A stretch of DNA of 11,330 nucleotides from an uncultured Collinsella sp. GTDB lineage: Bacteria > Actinomycetota > Coriobacteriia > Coriobacteriales > Coriobacteriaceae. The notes under the pieces are model-generated. The model had not been told where the DNA came from. It did not search any database and was given only the letters and a program-made list of their open reading frames with translations. This document shows positions 1 to 7,840 of this stretch, piece by piece (within the stretch, counting starts at the first letter, position 1; the number at the start of each line of letters is the position of its first letter). The position numbers and the translations under genes were made by a program. The DNA lies in the NCBI GenBank assembly GCA_902465115.1, contig CABQMC010000034.1, positions 1 through 11,330 of the forward strand, in the 5' to 3' direction.

Positions 1-1
1 G

Positions 2-493
2 CGTCTGGGCGCCGAGCACGCCATCATCGCTTACCGCCGTACCGAGGACGAGATGCCCTGCCGTCGCGCCGAGCTGCACCATGCTAAGGCCGAGGGCGTC
101 GAGGTTCTGCCGCTCGTCTCCCCGCTCGAGTTTGTCGCTGGCGAGGACGGCTCCGTGTGCGCTGTCAAGGTCCAGAAGATGGAGCTCGGCGAGCCCGACG
201 AGTCCGGCCGCCGTCGTCCGGTGCCCATCGAGGGCGCCATCGAGGAGATCCCCTGCGACGTCGCGATCTCGGCTATCGGTACCAACGCCAACCCCTTCGC
301 AAAGAAGATCGGCGGCAAGATGGAGCTCAACAAGTGGGGCTACATCGTCGCCGACGAGGAGACCGGCCAGACCACCGATCCCCGCATCTGGGCCGGCGGC
401 GACATCGTCACCGGTGCCGCTACGGTCATTCTGGCGATGGGCGCCGGCAAGAAGGCCGCCGCTTCCATCACCAAGAGCCTGCTGGGCGAGTAA
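2..493 (+). CDS. gltA: Glutamate synthase small-subunit-like / NfnB-like NAD(P)H flavoprotein, C-terminal 163 residues (5' end outside window)
   Basis: This is the C-terminal part of a GltD/GltA-family FAD- and NAD(P)-binding oxidoreductase. The reading frame is open from base 2 and ends with TAA at 491-493. Visible family signatures are the GAEH...YRR-T-x-x-EMP stretch followed by HHAKAEGV near the start (in the NAD(P)H-binding domain), an AIGTNANP segment, and near the C-terminus the FAD-contacting WAGGDIVTGA-ATVILAMGAGK motif. In this family electrons from NAD(P)H pass through FAD and Fe-S clusters, either to glutamate synthesis or, in anaerobes, as the NfnB subunit of the ferredoxin:NADP oxidoreductase that pairs with a DHOD-like partner. 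The window lacks the N-terminal Fe-S domain and upstream neighbours that would separate these roles, so the family is certain but the physiological role is not. An intrinsic terminator follows the stop by 28 bases, so this is the last gene of its transcript. Confidence 0.88.
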   Translation, partial: RLGAEHAIIAYRRTEDEMPCRRAELHHAKAEGVEVLPLVSPLEFVAGEDGSVCAVKVQKMELGEPDESGRRRPVPIEGAIEEIPCDVAISAIGTNANPFAKKIGGKMELNKWGYIVADEETGQTTDPRIWAGGDIVTGAATVILAMGAGKKAAASITKSLLGE

Positions 494-521
494 TCACCCG
501 CAGCGCTAGCCATCAAACGGC

Positions 522-559
522 AAAGTCCCCGTCGAGCACACGCCCGGCGGGGACTTTTT
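522..559 (+). terminator. Intrinsic terminator of the gltA-like gene
   Basis: A perfect 10-bp stem is formed by AAAGTCCCCG (522-531) and CGGGGACTTT (548-557), with a 16-nt loop and a T-run at 555-559 on the + strand. On the - strand the hairpin is not followed by a comparable T-run, so it appears to act mainly on the upstream + strand gene. Confidence 0.88.
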
Positions 560-571
560 CTATGCCGGCCG

Positions 572-616
572 CCCCAACCACCACAAAGGGGACAGACATC
601 TTTGTGGTGGTCGGGG
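572..616. repeat. REP-like hairpin, copy 1
   Basis: Arms 572-588 and 600-616 form a 17-bp stem with one A/C mismatch (perfect from 577-588 with 600-611). The loop contains the asymmetric GGGACAGACAT. The same ACAAAG-GGGACRG-CTTTGT theme recurs at 7591-7631 and, inverted, at 9832-9866. A hairpin with a conserved, asymmetric GGGGACAG loop is the form of REP elements mobilised by RAYT/TnpA-REP Y1 transposases in other bacteria; that family link is inference. It lies between the convergent ends of the gltA-like gene and the large surface-protein gene. Confidence 0.75.
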
Positions 617-634
617 GTCTGGTCGGTCGTTTTG

Positions 635-850
635 TCTCAATCTGTAACAGTTAAGCCCTGTTGAGCATCGTAGTTGTTACAGATCGAGATATTGCGCCAG
701 CCGCCTCCGCTTTATCTCAATCTGTAACAGTTAGAGGCCAAATTCCTCGCTACGTGTTACAGATCGAGACGTTAGGTTGGCGGCCGAGCAGTTCATCTCA
801 ATCTGTAACATCTAGGGCCGTTTTGGACGGTCAGGTGTTACAGATTGAGA
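635..850. repeat. Array 1: six alternating 15-bp half-sites at 40-bp phase
   Basis: The half-site TCTCAATCTGTAACA occurs in + orientation at 635-649, 715-729 and 796-810. Its reverse form, TGTTACAGAT(C/T)GAGA, occurs at 675-689, 755-769 and 836-850. Start-to-start distances are 40, 40, 40, 41 and 40. The 25-26-nt spacers differ from each other, but the first and third begin GTTA. Each half-site can pair with either neighbour, so a transcript could form three stacked hairpins or alternative pairings. The array begins 36 nt after the stop codon of the large surface-protein gene, read on the - strand, so it would lie in that gene's 3' UTR. No T-run suggests an ordinary terminator. Function unknown. 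Confidence 0.9.
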
Positions 851-885
851 TTTTGCTAAAGCCGAGGATGGGCGCTCGCCAAAAC

Positions 886-3800
886 CTAGCGCTTGCGACG
901 CTTGGTCGCGGCGCTGCCGGCCGCGGCAATGGTTGCGCCGGCGATGCTCAGAGCAGCGACCGTCATCGCGGCGGAGTCACCCGTGCTGGCAAGCTCCGTG
1001 CCGCCGGACTTCTTGCCGTTCTCGCCCTTACCCTTGGACTTGTCCGTCGTCACCGTGGTCGTCGTCGAAGTCGAACTGCCCGCAGGGACCCCGGCGCCAC
1101 CAGAGCCACCCGTACCGCCGCCCTGCTCGCCGCCGTCAGGCGTCGGCTCGGGCTCTGGCTTCAGACTGGGATCGGGCGTCGGCTCAGGCGTCGCCTCATC
1201 AGTCACCGTAATCGTAATGTTCAAACGCTCGGAATACTCACTGTACGACATGCCAGGGCGCTGTGCTGCAATGCGCACATACATGTTGCTATCGAGCGCA
1301 ATAGGCTCGGTGTACTTTACGCGGCCTTCGTCACGGCAGGGGCAGGTATCGTTGGTGGTGTACCAAATCGTCGTGCCATCCTCGGCAGAAAGCTCCAGCT
1401 TCGTGCCCTTGGGCACCGTAATGTAGTTCTCCTTGGGCGACCATGCGCCAAACGTCGTCGCACCAATCGTCGCCACCGGTCGTGCCGGTCGCACTGCCTC
1501 GGCAGACACGCGAACGTCGACCTGCTTGGACAGCGCCGTGCCGTCCACCGCCGCCGTCAACGTCGTCAAACCGGGCAGAGCACCATGCAGCACAAACGTC
1601 GCCGCACCGTCCTCGCCCGTCACGGACTGGGTGGCATCGACAGAGCAGATAGCCGAGGACTCCAGCCCAACACTAACCTTGGCGCCCGCAAACGGCTTGC
1701 CCGCCTTGTCGGTCACATGCGCCACCAGCTCAAAGTCACTGCCATCAAGCATGGTCACGGCCTGCTCCACGTTGAGCTTGAGCTTGTCGGCACGAACGCC
1801 CACGACAAGCTCGCCACTTGCCCAGCGCGCCATGGCCGTGCCGGCGTAGTTGCGAGCACCGTCGAGCTCAAACGCCACCGTCGAGCCCGCCTCACACGCA
1901 TCGGCATAGCGAATACGCAGCACGCGCGACAGCGGCTTGCCATTGGGATCGTCCTGCTTGTCGAGCCACGTATACGTCACGTCGCCCAAGCCCTGCGCGC
2001 ACAATGCGACCAGGGCATCGTCGCTCGCATCCATATACTGCGCAAACTCAACCTCGATGCAATCGGTATAGGCATGGGCCGAAGCTACCTCGGGCGCCGC
2101 CGTCGACACCAAGCCAATGTTCACCTCAGTCTGAATCGGCGGCACGCGCAGCCAAGCCGAACGCGCCTCCTCATACCCGTCCTTGGTCACGCGCACCTGA
2201 TACCAGCCGGTCGGCGTATTCCAGTTGTAAGCACCGTCCGCACCCGTCGCAAGCGGATTGTCCTGCTCATACTCCTCGGCATCCCAACGCACTGCATTGG
2301 TACCGGCCGCATCGTCGGCGCTCCACAGCTCAACCGCCGCGCCTTCAACCGTATTGGACAGCAGGCCCTCGTACACCACGCCCGCAGGGTCGGGTGCTGC
2401 CTTGGCAGGCACATTGCGATAACGCGCCTCGAAGATCGACTGCATCTTTTCATCCGAGATCAAGCCGTCCTTGTTGGCCTTGTAGACCTCGGCATCGGTC
2501 AGCTCGCCCCAGTTAACCGTAATACGATTCTGGCACGCGCGCTCCACCTGCTCGCAGGCAACATCGTAGGCGCATTCGGCATTGGTCAGCTTAATCGCGC
2601 GCTCCGAACCTACGCTGGTCGAAGCCGCGTCATAGGCAGCGCCCACCACGGTACCCGCCGAACCGGCCGTCAGCACGCCAGCGATTGTCATAATGGAGCC
2701 CACCGCCACATCGGTGCTGTCGTGGCAGAGCTGGCGATACAGCAGATCCTCAAACGCACGCGCCTTCTCCATGGCGTCACGCAGCGCGTAAATGCACTTC
2801 CAGTCGTCCTCGGTCTTCTCGGGCTTGGCAAGCAAGCGCGTATGCTGAAGCTCATAGCCCTCGCGCTCGCCCTTCACCTTCTGCATGCGGACGTTCACGT
2901 TCTCCCAGTTCTTGCTGGCATCGTTCACGCCGTAAATGCCGGTAAAGATGCCGATGCCCTGGGTCGCCGCAGGAAACGCCTGGCCGGCCGCCTTCCACGC
3001 ATCGGTCTTAAAGACCTGTCCGAACATCTCGCACTCGATCTTATAGCTCTTGAGCGAACGGATCGTGCGGATGAGCTTCATATGGGCGCTCACGTCGCCG
3101 TTGCGCTTCCAGGCCATGAGCCATCCGCGCACCTTGGAGTTGTTGAGGCTATGGACCACATTCCAGTTGTCGTACAGGTTGTCCAGAATGTCGCACTGCA
3201 TGGCGATCGAGTTAAACAGAAGTGCCTGGTTCTTGTTGTTATTGGAGTTCTCGATAAACTCCGACTCGATATAGGCCGTCTGCTCGCCATCGGGCGCGGC
3301 GACCTTAAAGCCCTTGACAGTATCGTCGTCAGCCGCCTTGTAGCTCAGCGAGCTGCCGAGCGCCTGGCCCAAATCGTTAAACCCGCTCGTCGACTGGCCG
3401 TTGTACTCGCTGGCCTTAATGCCCGCACACTTGTTGAGCGCCGCAGCGGTTGCGTCATTCCAGCTTCCGTATTGGTTGAGCTGGCCGATGCCCATCGACT
3501 GGCCCACCAGATCCTCGGCCTGCTGGGCAATAAACTCCGCTCGCGATGCATGGTCGACGAGCTCCTTGATGGCGGCCGCATCCGCAGCGTTCGCGCCCTG
3601 GGCCGCCGCGAGTTCCTGATACCAATCCTCGCTGGTACCGTAAGCATCCTCAAAGATCATCTTGTCCACATTGACGCCATAGCTGTCGCCCTGCTGGGTC
3701 AGCAGCGCCGCCGACCCGCCGACCGCGGCCTTGAGCTCGGCCGCAAACTGCGCGGCCTCGTCGTTGCCAGCATCATCACCCTCGCCGCCGCTGGCGGCAG

Positions 3801-6800
3801 GGGCACGGCGGGCCTTGCGAGCAGCACCACCCTGGGCCTCGCCCTCTTTACCGTCCTTGTCCTCCTCGGCAAACGCATCGGCGACCATCTGGTCAATCGC
3901 ATCGTTAAAGGCCTCGTCGACATCATTAAACGAGTTATCCATCATATACTCGTGCCACTGCTGCACGGCATTCGAGAACTCCTGCTGGCGCTCCTCGGCC
4001 GCGGCGGAATGCTTTTTGGCCGAAGCGTTGGCGTCAAAACTCAGCATGGTCATAAGCTGAGCATTGGAGATGCGATAGGTCTGCGGCATAAAGATTTGCT
4101 CAAAGTTGCCGCAGTTCACATAGGTCGAGTCATTCGCCTTGTTAAACTCGTCGAGCAGCTTAAGATAACCCTCGTCCACATACTCCGCCACATAGCGCAC
4201 ACGGGTGCCCTCGCGCGACTTTTGAGTCAGAGGAATCGTCACCGTCTTGCCATCCACGCAGTCCACGTACAGGCCGAGCGTGTTGGCGGCCTCTTCGTTT
4301 CCCACCTCGAGCGTGATGTCAAAAGTCCAGTAGGCGTTCTTCTTTTGTGGCAGATGATGGAAGGTCCACAGGCTCTTGCCGGTGTCCTTGCCGTCCTTGA
4401 CCAGGTTTTGCGTACCGCCACGATACGTCACATCAAAGTTCCAGACCGAAGCGCCCGGAACATAGCGCACATAATTGCGAGCCGTCACCTCTGCGGCAGC
4501 GGCGGCAACGTCGGTCGAGCCCACGCGCGCCTCGAGCGTCACACGCTCGGCGGCAAGCGTATCCTGCGGCAGCTCGTATTCAATCTTGGCACGGCCGAGT
4601 TTATTGGTCTTGCCGGTGTACTTTGCGGCCGAGGCGCCTGCGCCCACGGTAAGCTGCACGCTTTTGCCGGGCGCTGCGTATACGTAGGCCACATTGCCCA
4701 GCAGGCTGTGAACGTCAGTGCTGTCGACCTCGATGCGCGATCCGCTAACCTCGAGTGTGGTGCTTCCCAGCGGCAATGTCACCTCGCCCAGCGTAATAAG
4801 CGGCGAGATGGCATAGATGCCCGCAGCCTTAGGCTTAAAGCGCACAAACACATCGGCGCCCTTGCCCTTCCTCATATCGAGAACGAGGTTATCGCCTTCC
4901 CATGTCGCATCAGTCCACCAGGTATTGGTGCTATCGTCGGCTTCACGAAATCCGGCGGACACGTCCTCGACCGCGTCCTTGGCCAGCGGAATCTCAATCT
5001 TGGCAGCCTGGCTGTCCTTGAGCTCGTAATGAATGCGCAGCTCGGTCTCCACGCCAACGACCGCGGACGAATCAGCGATAACCGAACCCGCCGTCAGCCC
5101 GCGCTCGGCACGATACGTCTCCACGTCAAACGTCGGCACGTCGAGCGTCACATCGAGCTGCTTGCCGTCCTCGATCTTCACCTGTTTTTGCGCGATATGC
5201 TTACCCACGGTCAGTCCCAGGCGGCTAAACGTGGAATAGCTCGTCGCTTGGATGTCGTAGCTCGTCTTGTTAAAGGCGACGATGGTGTACGAACCGGCCT
5301 TAAGGCGCGGCGTCTCGGCCTTCATGATAGGCGTGGTGCCATCGTCTTCGTAACCCATCAAATAGGTGACGCCGTCGGCGACTAGCTTGCCGTCGGACGT
5401 ACGGAACACCAGCACGCGGTTGGCTCCCTGGTAGTCGCCCTTGGTCGTGACCGTCGCCGTGCCCCAAGGCTTCAAGTCGATATCGACCTTGCCGGCCGAA
5501 GGCTTCACCGTCGCCGTCGCCCCACCCAGCTTGAGGCTGTCTTTGGGCACGAGCGTTATCTCCAGATCCTGGTCCGCGTCGGCAATGGCCTGCGACACCA
5601 CGAGCGCTGTGCCCTGAATACGGAAGTCGTTTTCCTTGTCACCCTTGGCAGGCTTAAGCGTCTTGCCGCCGCTCTTCACCGTCAGATCGATGTCATCGAG
5701 ACTATCGAGCTCAAAGCGCTCGGTCTTATCCTGGCCTGCGACCGGTTCGAGATAGGCCACATTAAGTTCAATCGCGCGCGAAGCCGGAATCTTGGTAAAG
5801 TCCTCAGCCTTAATCTCTCCGATATTCCATGTGCCCGTCATCTGGTCGCCCGGACGCGCCAGCACCATGTCATAGTAACCGCTGAGCGAAATGCGCAGGG
5901 TGGCCGCTGTCTTGGAGAGAGCGTCCGCTGTAAAGCTGCCGTCATCGCCAACCGCCAACGGCGTGGACTGCCCCGCTTGCACGAGTGTAGCCGTCGCGCT
6001 CTGGGGAAGTTTGCCCGTCACCTGGGCCGCCTCGCCCATCCACTCAAACGTGTAGGCAGGCTTCGAGGAATCGACGGAATCCTTGCGATCGGCCACGGCA
6101 TCGGCAAGCTTTTTGACCATCGAGGGGTTGCCAGCCGAATCGGTCGCATAGGCATAGATGGTCTGGCCTTCACCAAAGGGAATCGCATACGTTACGCCAT
6201 CGATTGTCACGCGCTCATTATAGTCGCCCGGATAGCCCGCCTTACCAAACTGAAGATCGGGGTTCATCACGCGCAGGGCAACGGCATTATGGTTCGTCTC
6301 GTTTCCGTATCTCGTGTTCTCAAAAGCTCCCCACTCTATCATTTCCACGCTTTTGGGTAGCACAATCTCTTTGCCGGCAATCGCAGGATCAAGAGAGGCG
6401 AACGCGAGCGCCCCGATATATTTAACGCCGTCGCCGATCGTCACCGACGACACATGCGAGCACCCGTCAAAGGCATTGCGCTCAATCCGCTCCACCGTGC
6501 CCGGCACATTGATCTGCGTAAAGGTGAGCACTGTTGTGTCCGAGACATAGAACTGTGGCACGCCGCAATAGGCGAATGCAAGATAGTCGATAGTTTTGAC
6601 CGAAGTCGGCAGCGTTGCCACCACCTTGTCGTCAAGTTGTTCACATTCCTTAAAGGCCTGCTCGGGAATCGTGGTAAAGGCCGCGTTGTTGGGCCAGGTT
6701 ACCGTTTGGAGCGTCTTGCTTTTGTAGAATGCATAGCTCTTGAGCTCCTCGACCGAATCGGGCAGTGCGATCTCTTTGATGCTGCTGCCGCCCAAGCCTC

Positions 6801-7488
6801 CAACCGAGCGGACATGCGAATTAGGGGCGAAGGTGATCGATGTGAGCGCAGCGCTTCCCATACCCGTAAGGCTTACGACATTTTTGTCGTCGATGGTCGA
6901 GGGCACCTCCAACGTGGTAATGCCCGCGTCGCCATACTCGATAGAAATTTCGTTGGTGAGGCTATCAATCGAGAAGTAGTACTGCGCGGGGGTCTGCTCG
7001 CCGGCCACGTAGCCATCGTCGTATTCGTCCTTTACGCCCGTGGCGCCCTTCGAGGTCATCCAGAGCCCAAGATCCTCATTCCAGGTTGCTTCGGCTTCGG
7101 CGGTCTCCTCCTGCTTCTGCTGTTCGGCGAGCTCCTTCCCCTCGACAAGATCGGTGGCAAGCGTGGCCACGGGCGTGCTCTCGGTCTGCCCAGCGCCCGT
7201 CAGGCCTGCCGCCGATGCAATCTCGGAGTCCGGGGGCGTAGGGGTGTCACCGGTATCGAGCACTGTGGGGTCGGCAGCGCCGGCATCGGGCGCGGCGTCG
7301 GCGGCATCGGGCGCGGGGTCGGCGGCGTCGGCATCGGCTGCTTGGTCGTTATCCGTCTGCACAAAAGTGCCGTCGGTGGTGAGGGTCTCGGCAAACGCGC
7401 CCGCGGGCAACGAACCCGTCACCATAGTGAGGGTCACCGCGGCAACGGTCAGGCGGCGGCAAAGCGCTCGAACAGTAGTCCACCTCAT
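886..7488 (-). CDS. Large LAxTG-anchored multidomain surface protein (BspA-type LRR, Ig-like, CHB_HEX-like), 2200 aa
   Basis: A secreted wall-anchored protein, probably an adhesin or binding protein at the cell surface. The ATG at 7488 is preferred over a TTG at 7512 because AGGAAAGGA lies 6 nt before it and the Sec signal then starts normally (residues 1-33, cleavage after AGAFA). Domains in order: acidic Ala/Asp/Pro linker (~35-105); BspA/LRR_5-type leucine-rich repeats (~187-410) with repeating PxSVexIexxAF units; several beta-rich Ig-like segments (~490-1090); a long helical region (~1140-1690) broken by a charged Gly/Ala linker (~1207-1240) and holding a hydrophobic Gly-rich segment (~1593-1620); a carboxypeptidase-regulatory-like domain (~1704-1790, with WDAEEY); an SbsA/Ig-like domain (~1795-1895); an invasin-type Ig domain (~1905-1995); a CHB_HEX_C-like domain (~2005-2095, with TTNDTCPC); a Pro/Glu then Gly/Ser/Lys spacer. 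It ends in LASTG (codons 979-993), a hydrophobic stretch and KRRKR. LAxTG is the motif known for class E sortases. Ligand unknown. Confidence 0.93.
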   Translation of the reverse strand: MRWTTVRALCRRLTVAAVTLTMVTGSLPAGAFAETLTTDGTFVQTDNDQAADADAADPAPDAADAAPDAGAADPTVLDTGDTPTPPDSEIASAAGLTGAGQTESTPVATLATDLVEGKELAEQQKQEETAEAEATWNEDLGLWMTSKGATGVKDEYDDGYVAGEQTPAQYYFSIDSLTNEISIEYGDAGITTLEVPSTIDDKNVVSLTGMGSAALTSITFAPNSHVRSVGGLGGSSIKEIALPDSVEELKSYAFYKSKTLQTVTWPNNAAFTTIPEQAFKECEQLDDKVVATLPTSVKTIDYLAFAYCGVPQFYVSDTTVLTFTQINVPGTVERIERNAFDGCSHVSSVTIGDGVKYIGALAFASLDPAIAGKEIVLPKSVEMIEWGAFENTRYGNETNHNAVALRVMNPDLQFGKAGYPGDYNERVTIDGVTYAIPFGEGQTIYAYATDSAGNPSMVKKLADAVADRKDSVDSSKPAYTFEWMGEAAQVTGKLPQSATATLVQAGQSTPLAVGDDGSFTADALSKTAATLRISLSGYYDMVLARPGDQMTGTWNIGEIKAEDFTKIPASRAIELNVAYLEPVAGQDKTERFELDSLDDIDLTVKSGGKTLKPAKGDKENDFRIQGTALVVSQAIADADQDLEITLVPKDSLKLGGATATVKPSAGKVDIDLKPWGTATVTTKGDYQGANRVLVFRTSDGKLVADGVTYLMGYEDDGTTPIMKAETPRLKAGSYTIVAFNKTSYDIQATSYSTFSRLGLTVGKHIAQKQVKIEDGKQLDVTLDVPTFDVETYRAERGLTAGSVIADSSAVVGVETELRIHYELKDSQAAKIEIPLAKDAVEDVSAGFREADDSTNTWWTDATWEGDNLVLDMRKGKGADVFVRFKPKAAGIYAISPLITLGEVTLPLGSTTLEVSGSRIEVDSTDVHSLLGNVAYVYAAPGKSVQLTVGAGASAAKYTGKTNKLGRAKIEYELPQDTLAAERVTLEARVGSTDVAAAAAEVTARNYVRYVPGASVWNFDVTYRGGTQNLVKDGKDTGKSLWTFHHLPQKKNAYWTFDITLEVGNEEAANTLGLYVDCVDGKTVTIPLTQKSREGTRVRYVAEYVDEGYLKLLDEFNKANDSTYVNCGNFEQIFMPQTYRISNAQLMTMLSFDANASAKKHSAAAEERQQEFSNAVQQWHEYMMDNSFNDVDEAFNDAIDQMVADAFAEEDKDGKEGEAQGGAARKARRAPAASGGEGDDAGNDEAAQFAAELKAAVGGSAALLTQQGDSYGVNVDKMIFEDAYGTSEDWYQELAAAQGANAADAAAIKELVDHASRAEFIAQQAEDLVGQSMGIGQLNQYGSWNDATAAALNKCAGIKASEYNGQSTSGFNDLGQALGSSLSYKAADDDTVKGFKVAAPDGEQTAYIESEFIENSNNNKNQALLFNSIAMQCDILDNLYDNWNVVHSLNNSKVRGWLMAWKRNGDVSAHMKLIRTIRSLKSYKIECEMFGQVFKTDAWKAAGQAFPAATQGIGIFTGIYGVNDASKNWENVNVRMQKVKGEREGYELQHTRLLAKPEKTEDDWKCIYALRDAMEKARAFEDLLYRQLCHDSTDVAVGSIMTIAGVLTAGSAGTVVGAAYDAASTSVGSERAIKLTNAECAYDVACEQVERACQNRITVNWGELTDAEVYKANKDGLISDEKMQSIFEARYRNVPAKAAPDPAGVVYEGLLSNTVEGAAVELWSADDAAGTNAVRWDAEEYEQDNPLATGADGAYNWNTPTGWYQVRVTKDGYEEARSAWLRVPPIQTEVNIGLVSTAAPEVASAHAYTDCIEVEFAQYMDASDDALVALCAQGLGDVTYTWLDKQDDPNGKPLSRVLRIRYADACEAGSTVAFELDGARNYAGTAMARWASGELVVGVRADKLKLNVEQAVTMLDGSDFELVAHVTDKAGKPFAGAKVSVGLESSAICSVDATQSVTGEDGAATFVLHGALPGLTTLTAAVDGTALSKQVDVRVSAEAVRPARPVATIGATTFGAWSPKENYITVPKGTKLELSAEDGTTIWYTTNDTCPCRDEGRVKYTEPIALDSNMYVRIAAQRPGMSYSEYSERLNITITVTDEATPEPTPDPSLKPEPEPTPDGGEQGGGTGGSGGAGVPAGSSTSTTTTVTTDKSKGKGENGKKSGGTELASTGDSAAMTVAALSIAGATIAAAGSAATKRRKR
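7282..7323 (-). repeat. In-frame 21-bp tandem repeat within the surface-protein gene
   Basis: Two adjacent 21-bp units (7282-7302 and 7303-7323) differ at one base, and a degenerate partial unit follows. The length is a multiple of three, so copy-number change would add or remove seven residues of the Ala/Asp/Pro linker just behind the signal peptide without breaking the frame. Confidence 0.75.
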
Positions 7489-7494
7489 GGTCGT

Positions 7495-7503
7495 TCCTTT
7501 CCT
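7495..7503 (-). promoter_or_regulatory. Ribosome binding site fixing the start of the large surface protein
   Basis: On the - strand AGGAAAGGA lies 6 nt before the ATG at 7488. The alternative TTG start at 7512 would place this site inside the coding region, which argues for the ATG. Confidence 0.75.
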
Positions 7504-7548
7504 GCAAACCAAAAGTCATCCAGCGTAATCGTCGTCCAAAAACAAAGC

Positions 7549-7590
7549 GAACGGTAGGTTCATATATACGAACCTACCGTTCTACCTGCG
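7549..7590 (-). promoter_or_regulatory. Putative operator upstream of the large surface-protein gene
   Basis: A perfect 13-bp inverted repeat, GAACGGTAGGTTC (7549-7561) and GAACCTACCGTTC (7570-7582), has an 8-nt AT-rich spacer (ATATATAC), overlapped and followed by TCTACCTGCG (7581-7590). Read toward the gene: CGCAGGTAGA-N4-TAGGTTC-N8-GAACCTA. The same sequence words with identical spacings occur upstream of the second surface-protein gene at 9904-9940. The palindrome centre is about 77 bp before the start codon. The TATATAT in the spacer could serve as a -10 element, but no good -35 precedes it, which would fit an activator-dependent promoter or a repressor site; both are inference. Confidence 0.7.
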
Positions 7591-7631
7591 CAAACCGCCA
7601 CAAAGGGGACGGGCACCTTTGTGACGGTTTG
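7591..7631. repeat. REP-like hairpin, copy 2
   Basis: Arms 7591-7606 and 7616-7631 form a 16-bp stem with one C/A mismatch. The loop side carries GGGGACGGGCA, in the same orientation as copy 1. It directly abuts the conserved TCTACCTGCG of the putative operator and is followed by GGGGTCTGGTCGG, which also follows copy 1, so REP and array travel together as one duplicated block. Confidence 0.75.
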
Positions 7632-7663
7632 GGGTCTGGTCGGCGACCCGATTCCGATGTTTG

Positions 7664-7839
7664 TCTCGATCTGTAACAGTTAGGCCCTGTTGAGCCTTGT
7701 AGTTGTTACAGATCGAGATATTGCTCCAGCCGCCCCCGCTTTGTCTCAATCTGTAACAGTTAGAGACCAAATTCCCCGCTACGTGTTACAGATCGAGACG
7801 TTAGGTTGGCGGCCATTCGGTTCATCTCAATCTGTAACA
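7664..7839. repeat. Array 2: five alternating 15-bp half-sites at 40-bp phase
   Basis: Half-sites lie at 7664-7678 (+), 7704-7718 (-), 7744-7758 (+), 7784-7798 (-) and 7825-7839 (+), spaced 40, 40, 40 and 41. The block is collinear with array 1 at a constant offset of 7029 bp with no indel. Over 176 nt I count 13 differences, 12 of them in spacers and 1 in the half-sites. The sixth half-site of array 1 is absent: 68 nt corresponding to 831-898 are missing here. The array lies immediately 3' of the second surface-protein gene, whose stop codon is 2 nt from the last half-site. Confidence 0.9.
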
Positions 7840-7840
7840 T

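Noticed and set aside
522..616. Bidirectional terminator serving both convergent genes
   Set aside because: The 522-559 hairpin has a T-run only on the + strand, and the - strand gene would first have to be transcribed through array 1 and the REP hairpin, so a role for the - strand gene is not supported.
635..850. CRISPR array
   Set aside because: Repeats are only 15 bp and alternate in orientation, the two arrays share the same spacers in order, and no cas gene is present.
661..5385. A 1574-codon open frame on the + strand, opposite the large surface-protein gene
   Set aside because: Its codons are in exact register with the antisense of the - strand gene, so it stays open simply because that gene avoids TTA, CTA and TCA in GC-rich sequence. 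It is basic and low in complexity, has no domain, and starts inside array 1. The - strand product has a signal peptide, recognisable domains and a sorting signal.
6454..7557. A 367-codon + strand ORF opposite the 5' part of the large gene
   Set aside because: Same antisense register as the 1574-codon frame; it overlaps the signal peptide and operator region and shows no protein features.
7664..7839. Integron attC sites, suggested by GTTAGGC next to a half-site
   Set aside because: The paired RYYYAAC boxes are not found at suitable distances, the periodicity is wrong, and no integrase or cassette structure is seen.
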